From Bin5 sp965221345 (GTDB lineage: Bacteria; Chloroflexota; Anaerolineae; Caldilineales; Caldilineaceae), in NCBI GenBank assembly GCA_965221345.1, contig CBDCSD010000001.1, positions 496,001 to 560,000 of the forward strand: a stretch of DNA of 64,000 nucleotides, read 5' to 3'. Below are positions 39,703 to 48,084 of the stretch, in pieces. The position numbers were made by a program, and so were the translations under genes. The notes beneath the pieces were generated by a model. The model was not told the DNA's origin. It was given only the letters and a program-made list of their open reading frames with translations, and searched no databases. The stretch's first letter is position 1. Every line of letters starts with the position of its first letter.

Positions 39703-41484
39703 TTACTCCCCCTCGAACAGCTTCTCGTTGCGGTGCAGCCGGCGCGCAATGCCGAAGGTCTGGCCCTGGGCGCGCATCGTCGGCGCGTGTGCACCCAGGT
39801 AGCGGGCCGCGGCCACTAGCGCCAGCACAGCTTCCTCTTGTGAATCCGGCTCGGCAGACAGCAAGTCGTGCTGGCGGAAAGCCGCCTCGACACACTGAAT
39901 CGTATGGAAGTCGCGGTCTTCCCGCAGCAGCAGCGCGCCAAGCTCCGCCCGCAGCGCAGCCGCGTCGCCGCCTTGGTAGAGGTAGCTGCCGACCGCGTTG
40001 CCGGCGGCGTTTACCTGTTGCTGCTGATCTAGCAGGCCCGCCAGCGCCGGCAGCGGAGGGGCTGTGCCGTTCGTGCCGGTGGCGGCCGGGAGCCGGGCAG
40101 CGGGAATGTTGAGAAAACGGTCGAGATAAATGCTCATGGCGGCGTCGAAGACACCCCGCAGCAGAAGCAGGTAGTCATCCGGTGACTCGTACCCCTCCAA
40201 ACGCCGCAGCCCCTGATGGACGGCGTTGGCGAAGGTGAAGGTGTGCATTGCCGTGTCCCAGTCGCCGAACTCGTTGCTCGTGTGGAAGCGGGCAATGCGC
40301 AGCGCCGCGGCATAGGTGACCGTGCCGGCAAGTTCAACCTCGCTGGCTCCTGCTCGCAGCGCCGCCAGCAGCGCGTCAACGATGGCGTGCGGATCATCGC
40401 TCAGCAATACCGGCACCAGTCCGGCGCGCCCCGCCCAGCGGCCGCGCTGGGGTTGACCAGTGGAGAGAGCATCAAGAACCTGCGCGCGCCCATCGCCCAA
40501 CAGATCGATCAGATCGATGGGATTGCGCCACGCATTCGACTCCTCCATGCGCCGTGCAGATGCATAGCCCGGCACCAGGCTGGTCAGAACTGCTTCAGCC
40601 TGTTCCCAACCGACGATATCCAGCGCTTCGAAGGCCTTGTTGGTAAAGTCCAGTGGATGTCCGATATCGATATAGCGGAAATCTGTTGCCGCGCTGAACA
40701 GAATATCTGCCATCTGCTGCGGACCCGCGCCGGCCTGTAAGGCTGTAACGATGCAGCGCTCCGCGCCCTCGGCATCGCGCACCAGAATGAAGCGGCGGAA
40801 CCACTGCTTCAACGTTGTCAGATCCGGGCTGCCGTCGGGCAGAGGCGTTACCGGGAAGCGGGGCGAGCTGCCGGCGGAATCAGTGGCGACCGCCGCCAGG
40901 CCGTGGGCCAACGCTTTGGCCCGATCCTCGCGTCCGAGGCTCGGCAGAAGATTCTGGAAACAGGTGAGCATCGTCAACCCCTGCCCCCAACCCTCCATGC
41001 GGTAACGGGTGCCGAAATCCAGGCCCGCGCCAAAGGGAGTCAAGGTGTCGTCAGCTTCATCCACCAGCGTAATCGCCGCCTTGGCCACGACTAGCGAGAG
41101 ACTGCGCTCCAGGCCGACGGCCAGCCGCTTGCGCTGGTGTTCTACCGGATCGTGCCGTGGTGTGACATCGACATATACATCACCGTTGCGCACCTCCACC
41201 GGGAAGTTGGGTGTGTCGTCCGCCCACAGATCGAAAGAGCCGCCTGTGCAGAGGTCGAAGCGGGCGTGATGCCAGTGGCAGGTAAGGATCCCATCCTGGA
41301 CACTGCCTCTGTCGAGGGGGAAGCCCATATGCGGGCAGCGGTTGTCGAGCGCGTAGATATCGCCTTCGTTATGGACCAGGACGACGACGTGGCCGTTTAG
41401 TTGGACCGTGTGCAGGCCGACTTCGGTGACCTCTGCGACAGTTGCAATGCGCTGATAGGCGTCAGTAGCGACGGTGGTTGTCAT
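39703..41484 (-). CDS. Rieske [2Fe-2S] domain fused to a large helical domain
   Basis: A 593-residue protein. The first ~110 residues are a Rieske ferredoxin domain with both ligand pairs: CPHMGFPLDRG (Cys, His) and CHWHHARFDLCTGG (Cys, His), with no mono-oxygenase mononuclear iron site after it. The remaining ~480 residues are mostly Ala/Leu-rich helices (FHTSNEFGDWDTAMHTFTFANAVHQGLRRL; ESPDDYLLLLRGVFDAAM). I do not recognise that domain. His and acidic residues are spaced in several helices, so a metal site is possible. It is monocistronic, with a hairpin at its 3' end. Electron transfer to a linked catalytic domain is an inference. Confidence 0.8.
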   Translation of the reverse strand: MTTTVATDAYQRIATVAEVTEVGLHTVQLNGHVVVLVHNEGDIYALDNRCPHMGFPLDRGSVQDGILTCHWHHARFDLCTGGSFDLWADDTPNFPVEVRNGDVYVDVTPRHDPVEHQRKRLAVGLERSLSLVVAKAAITLVDEADDTLTPFGAGLDFGTRYRMEGWGQGLTMLTCFQNLLPSLGREDRAKALAHGLAAVATDSAGSSPRFPVTPLPDGSPDLTTLKQWFRRFILVRDAEGAERCIVTALQAGAGPQQMADILFSAATDFRYIDIGHPLDFTNKAFEALDIVGWEQAEAVLTSLVPGYASARRMEESNAWRNPIDLIDLLGDGRAQVLDALSTGQPQRGRWAGRAGLVPVLLSDDPHAIVDALLAALRAGASEVELAGTVTYAAALRIARFHTSNEFGDWDTAMHTFTFANAVHQGLRRLEGYESPDDYLLLLRGVFDAAMSIYLDRFLNIPAARLPAATGTNGTAPPLPALAGLLDQQQQVNAAGNAVGSYLYQGGDAAALRAELGALLLREDRDFHTIQCVEAAFRQHDLLSAEPDSQEEAVLALVAAARYLGAHAPTMRAQGQTFGIARRLHRNEKLFEGE

Positions 41485-41759
41485 GCTTGGCCTCCTGATT
41501 TCGTATTGCGCTATCCGTGCAAAAAGTAGTGGTTCTCAACCGGGGATCATCGCGGTAAACAGCGTGCGACAGCGGGCTCCCTTCCCTTCCATCCTAATCC
41601 AGTGAAGTAACCGACGTTGCAAGGCTCCATACAGTTCCTGTCCAGTATAGCGACCGATGCAGGGGGATGGCAAGTCGTATGAAATTTGGCCCAAGGGCAA
41701 GGCGTTTCGACACATTCTCTGGCGCTGGCCTTGCAGCGCCCCCGCGTCTACTGTGGCGA

Positions 41760-43040
41760 TCAGCTCAGGCTTCGGCGCTCCTCGCGCACCGCAGTAAGCG
41801 CGACCCAGCCGACCAGGGCCAGCGCCGCCCAGAAGAGAAAGGGCACACCCGCGCCGATCGCTTCCAGCCTGTTCCCGATCGGTGGAGCAACGACAGCGCC
41901 GATGAGAGAAATGGCCATGATCATGCCGGTGGCCGTACCGGCAAAGGCCGGACCAATCCCCCGCAGTTCGATGATCAGCGTCATCATCGTCGCCATGTAG
42001 CCGTCCCGCATGATGCCCGCGCTGATGACGGCCACCCAGACAAGAACTCCCTGTACGATCGAGAGCAGGCCGAAGCCAACCGTAAGCATCAACGCCGCCA
42101 CCAGCAGAAGCGGACGACGCTTCCCCAACCGGTCGGACAGCATGGTGAGCGGAAGTGTAAAGAGCAGACTGGCGAAATGAAAGCTGGCCAGGGCGCTGTC
42201 TGCCGCGCCCGGCTCCCAACCCTCATTGCGCAAATAGAGTGGCAGGTACCCAAGCGATCCCTGAATCGCGCCGCCGATGCCAAACATCGCCACCGCCAGC
42301 AGCCAAACGTTGCGCAGACGGCCGACGCGCAGCAAGGAGTCGCGCAGGGAAGGCCGCTCCGTTGGCGCTGCGGCCTGCCCGTCGCTAGTCGGCTCAGATC
42401 TTGTGAACGCCCACAGCACACCGACGATTACCGCCAGCACCGCGTAGAAAAGGAGCACGTTACGCCAGCCCCCCAGCAGCGGCGAAAGGAAGGTTGCGCT
42501 GATCAGCGAGCCGAGCAGGAAGCCTAACGCCATACCTGCGGAGACAACGCCGTTCGCCATCCCCAGATGCTTCCCGGAAAACCAGACGCCGCACGTCTTG
42601 TGCACATTCATCGGCGCGGCCATCGGGAAGAGACCGGCTATCAGTACGGTTGCAGTCAGGCTGGCGTAGTCGCTTGCGAACGCCCGCGTTGCCCCGGTAA
42701 TGCCGGAAAGGAGGCAGGCGAACACCAGAATCCGCCGGGCGCCGATGCGGTCGCCAATCACGCCGCCCGTCAGGCTCATGGCAACGCCCAACAGCGAGGC
42801 TGCGCCCCAGACGTATCCGATCTGCACCAGATTGAGGGAAAGATCAGTGCCAATCTCGTCGAACAGGACCGGCAGCGACATCATCGGCATGCCCACGACG
42901 AGCGTGTGGGTCAGGGCGGCCAGAACGAGAATGTACCAACGGTACGCGCCTTGGGAAGAACCGGGGGCCGTGGCCGGCGGAGCCGTGGCCTGTGGGGCCG
43001 AGGCGCGCAGCGGATCAGACACTCGCGGTCGCTCCGCCAT
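41760..43040 (-). CDS. MFS transporter
   Basis: A ~426-residue, 12-helix major facilitator protein. The N-terminal ~32 residues are polar and rich in Ala/Pro. The loop 2-3 motif GGVIGDRIGARRILVFA, the TM5 region GMANGVVSAGMALGFLLGS and the loop 8-9 version LSDRLGKRRPLLLV are visible. The substrate is not deducible; organic-anion or sugar-acid carriers resemble it. The start was set at the ATG 43040; a TTG at 43043 is in frame. It overlaps the 3' end of the SDR gene by ~26 bases, so the two form an operon. Confidence 0.85.
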   Translation of the reverse strand: MAERPRVSDPLRASAPQATAPPATAPGSSQGAYRWYILVLAALTHTLVVGMPMMSLPVLFDEIGTDLSLNLVQIGYVWGAASLLGVAMSLTGGVIGDRIGARRILVFACLLSGITGATRAFASDYASLTATVLIAGLFPMAAPMNVHKTCGVWFSGKHLGMANGVVSAGMALGFLLGSLISATFLSPLLGGWRNVLLFYAVLAVIVGVLWAFTRSEPTSDGQAAAPTERPSLRDSLLRVGRLRNVWLLAVAMFGIGGAIQGSLGYLPLYLRNEGWEPGAADSALASFHFASLLFTLPLTMLSDRLGKRRPLLLVAALMLTVGFGLLSIVQGVLVWVAVISAGIMRDGYMATMMTLIIELRGIGPAFAGTATGMIMAISLIGAVVAPPIGNRLEAIGAGVPFLFWAALALVGWVALTAVREERRSLS

Positions 43041-43812
43041 CAATGAGTATTTCCGCGCCGGTGATGCTGGCCGCCCGGTCCGACGCCAGAAACAGGGCCA
43101 TGTCGGCGATCTCGTCCGCTTCGGCCATGCGGCTCAGTGGCACCGAGGCGATGCGGCGGGCGCTGGCCTCCTCCACTGAGATGCCGTGCGCGGCCGCCTC
43201 CTGGCGGGCGAGTTGGCGGGCCCGTTCCGTGTTCACGGGGCCGGGCGAGATGGCGTTGATGCGTACACCAAAGGGGGCAAGATCCTGGGAGATGCCCTTT
43301 GTAAAGTTGATTATGGCGGCGTTGGCCGTGCTGCCGGCGAGAAAGGTCGGCGTGGGGTTGTGCGCCGCGGCGCCGACGATATTGACGATGCGTCCGTCCC
43401 GCCGCGCCTTCATCTGCGGCGCCAGCGCCCGCACCATGCGCATATATCCGAGCAGCTTCAGATCCCATGCGCCGTGGTAGGCATCGTCGCTGAGCTCATA
43501 AAAGTCGCCGCTTGGCGCGGAGCCGGCGTTGTTGATGAGAATGTCCACCTGTCCCCAGGTCGAGAGCGCACGGGCACTCGCCCGTTCGACCCCTTCGGCC
43601 GTGCTCACGTCCGCGCTTACCGACATCGTCTGTGCCCGGCTTTTGTCGCCGTGAGCCTCGATCGCGGTCAGCGCCCCCGCCAGCCGCTCCTCGTCGCGCG
43701 CCGCAATCAGCACGCTCACGCCTTCCGCATAAAGAGCCTGTGCGCACGCCAGGCCGATGCCGGCACTGCCGCCGGTGATGATGGCTGTCTTGCCCGACAG
43801 ATTGAGTTGCAC
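43015..43812 (-). CDS. SDR-family oxidoreductase with non-canonical active site
   Basis: A 265-residue short-chain dehydrogenase-fold protein. The cofactor loop TGGSAGIG and the NNAG motif are intact, and the C-terminus (GAEILIDGGATASV) is normal. Where the YxxxK catalytic pair is expected, the sequence reads PTPTFLAGSTANAAIINF, with Phe in place of the usual Tyr and Asn where Lys normally stands. A known SDR subgroup has a similar arrangement (YxxGSxxNAA), so this may be a subgroup trait rather than decay. It is probably co-transcribed with the MFS gene. Confidence 0.8.
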   Translation of the reverse strand: MQLNLSGKTAIITGGSAGIGLACAQALYAEGVSVLIAARDEERLAGALTAIEAHGDKSRAQTMSVSADVSTAEGVERASARALSTWGQVDILINNAGSAPSGDFYELSDDAYHGAWDLKLLGYMRMVRALAPQMKARRDGRIVNIVGAAAHNPTPTFLAGSTANAAIINFTKGISQDLAPFGVRINAISPGPVNTERARQLARQEAAAHGISVEEASARRIASVPLSRMAEADEIADMALFLASDRAASITGAEILIDGGATASV

Positions 43813-43887
43813 GTTATCTCTGCTCCTTCATTGCAGTTGTCAGTGGCTGCTGGCCAATTGCTGCAGTTGCCGGCCATGCCCTGCCCG

Positions 43888-44889
43888 TCACTGATCCTCC
43901 GAGCCCCCATAAACTTCGCATTTTGGAAACGTCAACGAAAACCCGAACCAGCGGTTGAAAAGGTGCAGTGGCCGTTCGACCGCCAACTCCATGCCGTTAA
44001 CGTCGTAGAGCCTGCCGTTGCGGATGGCCGCACCGTTGTCCAGACGCAGCTCCTCGCCCGCCCACTCAGCCTCTTGAACGTCCATGAAAAGCGGTGTCGG
44101 CGTGCCGGAAATAGGGTCGAGATAAATCAGCATCTCTCTGCCATCGAATCGGTCGAACACAACGCCCCCGCGCGCCTTCAGGATCTCGAGCGGATAGTAG
44201 CGGCTGGCCCCGTCGGTCCACACGCCCAGACCCAGGTCCATACGGGCGCGCCGCTGATCTTCCGTGCCCATCGTCTTCAGGAGCATCGGCGGCACGAAAC
44301 GTCCCTGCCCCAACAGCCTCCCGTAAAGATCCATGATGCGCGCCATCAGACCAAACGGAAGCAGGCTCCGCGAACTGGCGATGCGGGCATCCGGGAACTG
44401 TGCCAGCGCCTGGTCTGTCCGCATATGAAGCAGTGGCTCCAATGTCAGCTTGCGGCCTTTCAGCGGGCCATGCACGCACTCGCCCGTTATGTGATCCCAA
44501 TAAGAACCGGTCTGGTGATCCGCAAGCAGCGACATTCCATTGTAAAGACCGCGCGCTGCAAAGGTATGAACTTTCCCGTCAATAACCGGCGTCAGACCGA
44601 CGCCGCTATAGCACGGCGCTCAAAACGTCGCGAGAAACGGCCTCGCGTTCAACTCTCCCTGCGCCGCATGATGGTAGATCATCTCGTGCGTGCGCAAAGC
44701 CAGTGCCGCGCCGTCCCGCTCCAGCAGCAGCAACTGCGTGTCCGTTGCCACCTTCCTACGGGCCAGCGCGTCCGCCAGCCGCTCCGTGCGCTCTACCGTC
44801 AACGGCCGGAACAGCTCTCGCTTCATCAGCATCGCCCGACCTGCGTCAAAGGTCGCCGCCGCACTCATCTCGCCAGTGATTTCTTCCAC
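43888..44889 (-). CDS. DUF3179-type protein, predicted selenoprotein with in-frame TGA
   Basis: A single reading frame of 333 residues if TGA at 44620-44622 is read as selenocysteine. The first 89 residues (MEEITGEMSAAATF...ELNARPFLATF) are followed by UGA, then APCYSGVGLTPVIDG, AARGLYNG and then SYWDHITGECVHGPLKGRKL, which I recognise as the DUF3179 region. Both parts are in the same frame with no stop between, giving a UxxC motif like many redox selenoproteins. A hairpin fitting a bacterial SECIS lies 14 nt after the UGA (see next entry). The start is a GTG at 44889 with GGAG upstream. Ordinary calling would give two ORFs (44620-44889 and 43888-44535). Confidence 0.72.
44587..44622 (-). promoter_or_regulatory. 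Putative bacterial SECIS element with its UGA codon
   Basis: On the gene strand, UGA (44622-44620) is followed by 14 nt, then the stem CGGCGUC (44605-44599), the loop GGUCU (44598-44594) and GACGCCG (44593-44587), a perfect 7-bp stem. The loop starts 21 nt after UGA and carries GGUCU, the SelB-contact loop sequence of E. coli fdhF. The geometry fits the bacterial range. It lies wholly within the coding sequence. Confidence 0.7.
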
Positions 44890-45029
44890 ATCTGACTCCT
44901 TTGCCTCGGAAGTCCGGAGACGAACTCCTCCATTCAGTTGCCGTCCATCGCCTGATCAGCCGGTTGAACAGACCCTCTGAACAGCAGTGTCCGCCAACCG
45001 CACTAACGCCTTCCGCCGCAATAATGCGT

Positions 45030-46085
45030 CTAAGATTCGGTTGAAAAGCGGAAAACAGTGGTCTGCGTATACTCTTCGCCGGGCCGCAGCACAATCGACG
45101 GAAAATCCGGCTGGTTCGGCGCGTCCGGAAAATGCTGCGTTTCCAGGCAGAACCCGCCGCGGTGGGGATACACCTGTCCGCCTTTTCCGGTGCTCGCAGC
45201 CTCCATCTGGTTGCCTGCATAGAACTGCACGCCCGGCTCGGTTGTCAGCACCTCCAGCACTCGTCCGCTGACCGGTTCGGAGACGCGCGCCGCCAGCCGC
45301 AGCGTGCCCGGCGCACCATTGAGAACGAAATTGTGATCGTAGCCGCCGCCCATGCGGATCTGCTCATCGTCGGCGTTGATGCGCGCGCCGATGGCAGTGG
45401 GCTGGCGGAAGTCGAAGGGTGTGCCGGTCACGTCGCGCACCTCACCTGTCACGATCAGCGCGCCGTCCATCGGCGTGAACGCGTCGGCATCGATCATGGC
45501 GACGTGGTCGTGGATATTGCCCTCGCCTGCCAGGTTGAAGTAGCTGTGATTGGTCAGGTTGACGATCGTCGGCGCGTCGCAGGTCGCCCGGTAGTCGAGA
45601 CGCACCTCGTTGTCATCGTTCAGGCTGAGCCTAACCGTCGTGTCGAGCGCGCCCGGATAGTGGTCTTCCCCGTCCGGGCTGTGGTGGGAGAGCACCAGCC
45701 CTACCTCCCGCTCGTTCTGGAAGGGCCGGGCCTGCCACACGACCTTGTCGAAGCCGCCCTCCCCGCCGTGAAGATGGTCGTCGTTGATGTTGCACGCAAG
45801 CTGGTAAAACACACCGTCCAGCTCGAAGCTCCCGCCGCCGATGCGGTTGGCGCAGCGCCCGACCAGCACGCCGAAGTAAGGGTGCCCGGCCAGATATTCG
45901 TCGAGCGTGTCGAAGCCCAGCACCACATCCCCCGCCTGGCCGTTGCGGTCCGGCGTCGATAACGTGCGGATCAACCCGCCATAGTCAAGTACATCGGTCT
46001 GTACGCCCGTATTGTTGGCGAGCGTATACTGTCGGACGGCCTGTCCGTTTTCCGTTTTGCCGAAGGCCTTGCTGCTCAGTTTCAT
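45030..46085 (-). CDS. galM: Aldose 1-epimerase (galactose mutarotase)
   Basis: A 351-residue beta-sandwich enzyme converting alpha- and beta-anomers of sugars. Catalytic motifs are NHSYFNLAG (catalytic His in the TNHSYFN motif), GVLVGRCANRIGGGSF, HGGEGGFDKVVW and the C-terminal ETQHFPDAPNQPDFPS. Glu in RPGEEY is the probable general base. It is the first of a minus-strand cluster with a Gfo/Idh oxidoreductase 25 bp upstream, suggesting carbohydrate use. No transporter of that kind is next to it. Confidence 0.93.
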   Translation of the reverse strand: MKLSSKAFGKTENGQAVRQYTLANNTGVQTDVLDYGGLIRTLSTPDRNGQAGDVVLGFDTLDEYLAGHPYFGVLVGRCANRIGGGSFELDGVFYQLACNINDDHLHGGEGGFDKVVWQARPFQNEREVGLVLSHHSPDGEDHYPGALDTTVRLSLNDDNEVRLDYRATCDAPTIVNLTNHSYFNLAGEGNIHDHVAMIDADAFTPMDGALIVTGEVRDVTGTPFDFRQPTAIGARINADDEQIRMGGGYDHNFVLNGAPGTLRLAARVSEPVSGRVLEVLTTEPGVQFYAGNQMEAASTGKGGQVYPHRGGFCLETQHFPDAPNQPDFPSIVLRPGEEYTQTTVFRFSTES

Positions 46086-46110
46086 TTTTGTAGTGGTTTG
46101 TGGTCTGTGG

Positions 46111-47106
46111 TCAGTTGTCGGTTGTTTTCTGCCGGTACTCCGCCAGCATCTCGTCCATCACCCACGAAGTACGCGCCCCGCTGACACCCGTGCTGGGGCA
46201 ACGCCCGCGTCCATTCAACTCGTCCACGATGGTCTGGATTAGCGGCTGATGCACGTGATCCGGCTGCGTTATCGAGATCTCCTCGGTGCCTGCGCTCGTC
46301 GTCAGAGCGATCGGGCTGGCATCGAAACAGACATAGCCGATGCGCCCCTTCGTACCTTCGATCTCCGTCCAATCAAGGTTTTCGAAACCGGTGAACATCC
46401 ATGTGCCCGTCCCCTGCACGCCCGATTCGAACGTGAAGCTGCCGCAGACGATGTCCTCGGCGTCATAAAGCCCCGCCTGATTGGCCGCAAACCCCTGCAC
46501 GCCGCTGATCGGGCCGAGCAGATAGTCGAGAATGTCCAGCATGTGGGAGCCCAGGTCCAGAAAGAGGCCGGCGCCCGCGATCTCAGGATCGACCCGCCAA
46601 CTGCGCTGGTCCGGGAACGCGTCGCTCTGCTTGGGCGGCTGGTAATAGCGAATCAGGACCGAGCGCACATCGCCGATCGCTCCCTGCTCGAGCAACTCCT
46701 GTATTTTCAAGAACTTCGGCAGCCGCCGCCGGTAATAGCCGACCCACAGTGGAACCCCCGCGGCTTCGCAGGCCCGAATCATCGTCTGGCACTCGTCGAA
46801 CGTGCGCGCCATCGGCTTTTCCACGTAGACCGGTTTGCCCGCCGCGGCCGCCTTGCAGGTGTATTCCATGTGCGTGTCGGGCGGCGTGGCCACATAGACG
46901 GCGTCCACCTCCGGGTCGTTGATCAGCCTGTCGCCGTCGTCGTACCAGCGGGCCACGTCGTGGCGGCGGGCAAAGTCGGCCGCGAGTTCCCCATTGCGGC
47001 GCATCACCGCCGTCAGTGCCGAGCCCTCGGCCTTGTATAGCCCAGGCCCGCTCTTGACCTCGCACACATCCCCGCAACCGACGATTCCCCAGCGAATTTC
47101 AGGCAT
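46111..47106 (-). CDS. Gfo/Idh/MocA-family oxidoreductase
   Basis: A 331-residue NAD(P)-dependent sugar/inositol-type dehydrogenase. The Rossmann start is MPEIRWGIVGCGDVCEVKSG. The conserved VYVATPPDTHMEY and VYVEKPMA (the EKP motif with the catalytic-type Lys) follow, then the C-terminal fold with YYQPPKQ and LDLGSHMLDILDYLLG, where His acts in catalysis. The substrate is unknown. The ATG at 47106 was chosen as the natural N-terminus; the longer in-frame ORF start at 47223 lacks a matching fold. galM follows 25 bp downstream. Confidence 0.88.
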   Translation of the reverse strand: MPEIRWGIVGCGDVCEVKSGPGLYKAEGSALTAVMRRNGELAADFARRHDVARWYDDGDRLINDPEVDAVYVATPPDTHMEYTCKAAAAGKPVYVEKPMARTFDECQTMIRACEAAGVPLWVGYYRRRLPKFLKIQELLEQGAIGDVRSVLIRYYQPPKQSDAFPDQRSWRVDPEIAGAGLFLDLGSHMLDILDYLLGPISGVQGFAANQAGLYDAEDIVCGSFTFESGVQGTGTWMFTGFENLDWTEIEGTKGRIGYVCFDASPIALTTSAGTEEISITQPDHVHQPLIQTIVDELNGRGRCPSTGVSGARTSWVMDEMLAEYRQKTTDN

Positions 47107-47307
47107 AGTTCGGTCCTCGTTTATTTCGTGTTGCGTATTCTGTATCTGGCGACCGCATTGTACCACGAGTTCGATGGGGGGATCACTAACCGGCGTATGC
47201 GCCCCGTTAAGATAAGCCCCCAATGATTACTGCGATCTTCACTGTAGTTGTAGATTTCAAGAGACTTGGCAGGTAGTATGAGAATCGAGTGCAGGTCGCG
47301 CACGGCC

Positions 47308-48084
47308 CTATGCGTTCAGGACAATCTCTTGAACCGCCGCACGAAGCTCGTCCCTCAGTTCGTCAGCGTGCGTCAACCAGATCGAGTGGGCCGCGCCAGG
47401 GATTTCGACGTAGCGCCCATTAGGCATCAGCGACGCCAACTGCCTTGTCGGCCAGTTTGGGCGGATATCCTTGCCACCGTTGATGAAGACGGAAGGTAAG
47501 TGCAGATCGGCAATCTCGCGGAACAAAGTGGCGCGCTTGATGTACTCTTTCCAACTGAGATTGCCCTGCGCGTTCACGGCCGGATCGGCCTTGAATACCT
47601 GCCCTCCAATGTCCTCCCCCACTTCCTCAAGGCCCTTGTGGTAGGCAGCGCTCCAAGTCCTGTCATTAACGACTCTGCCCCCCGCGATTCCGATCAGCCC
47701 CATCACGCAGGATGGATACCGCAACGCATACGCAAGGGCTGCGCTGGGACCAAAGCTGTGGCCCGCTACGATGCACCGTGCTGCACCGTATTCCCGGCGG
47801 ACCGCCTCAGCGTCGGTCAGCAAGGTGTCAATATCGTAGTTACCATCCCAGTCGGAGCGCCCGCAGCCGCGCGGCTCAAAACGGATCACCTCGCACAGGT
47901 CGTCGATCATCTCTGCGACCGGCCCTAGATAGTCGTCGCACCCCGGGCCGCCGTTGAACATGAGCAGCGGCGTACCCCGACCACTCGCCGTCGACCAAAG
48001 CCGGGCACGCCCCGAAGTCACGTAGCGCTCGTCCAACTCAGACTTCTCCCCGCGCCAAGTTTCCTCTCCGTCCTTACTCCTCAT
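47308..48084 (-). CDS. Alpha/beta hydrolase, proline-iminopeptidase-like
   Basis: A 258-residue hydrolase. The oxyanion region GTPLLMFNGGPGCDDYLGP, the nucleophile elbow GHSFGPS (Ser), a DxxF region and the C-terminal His in GAAHSIW form the triad. GGPG is shared with prolyl aminopeptidases, so peptidase or esterase activity is likely. The true start is probably the ATG at 48084, which overlaps the stop of the CehA-type gene by 11 bases. An in-frame extension up to 48411 lies inside that gene in another frame and is Arg/Cys-rich, so it is not real protein. Confidence 0.8.
   Translation of the reverse strand: MRSKDGEETWRGEKSELDERYVTSGRARLWSTASGRGTPLLMFNGGPGCDDYLGPVAEMIDDLCEVIRFEPRGCGRSDWDGNYDIDTLLTDAEAVRREYGAARCIVAGHSFGPSAALAYALRYPSCVMGLIGIAGGRVVNDRTWSAAYHKGLEEVGEDIGGQVFKADPAVNAQGNLSWKEYIKRATLFREIADLHLPSVFINGGKDIRPNWPTRQLASLMPNGRYVEIPGAAHSIWLTHADELRDELRAAVQEIVLNA

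Noticed and set aside
43888..44889. Reading the DUF3179-type locus as two genes or as a simple pseudogene
   Set aside because: The two parts share one frame, have one stop only, which is TGA in a UxxC context, and a SECIS-like hairpin is correctly placed; random decay would rarely give this combination. Not fully excluded.
43186..44895. 569-codon plus-strand ORF spanning the SDR and DUF3179 genes
   Set aside because: It covers two well-supported minus-strand genes and the gap between them, is Arg/Gln/His-rich and has no domain.
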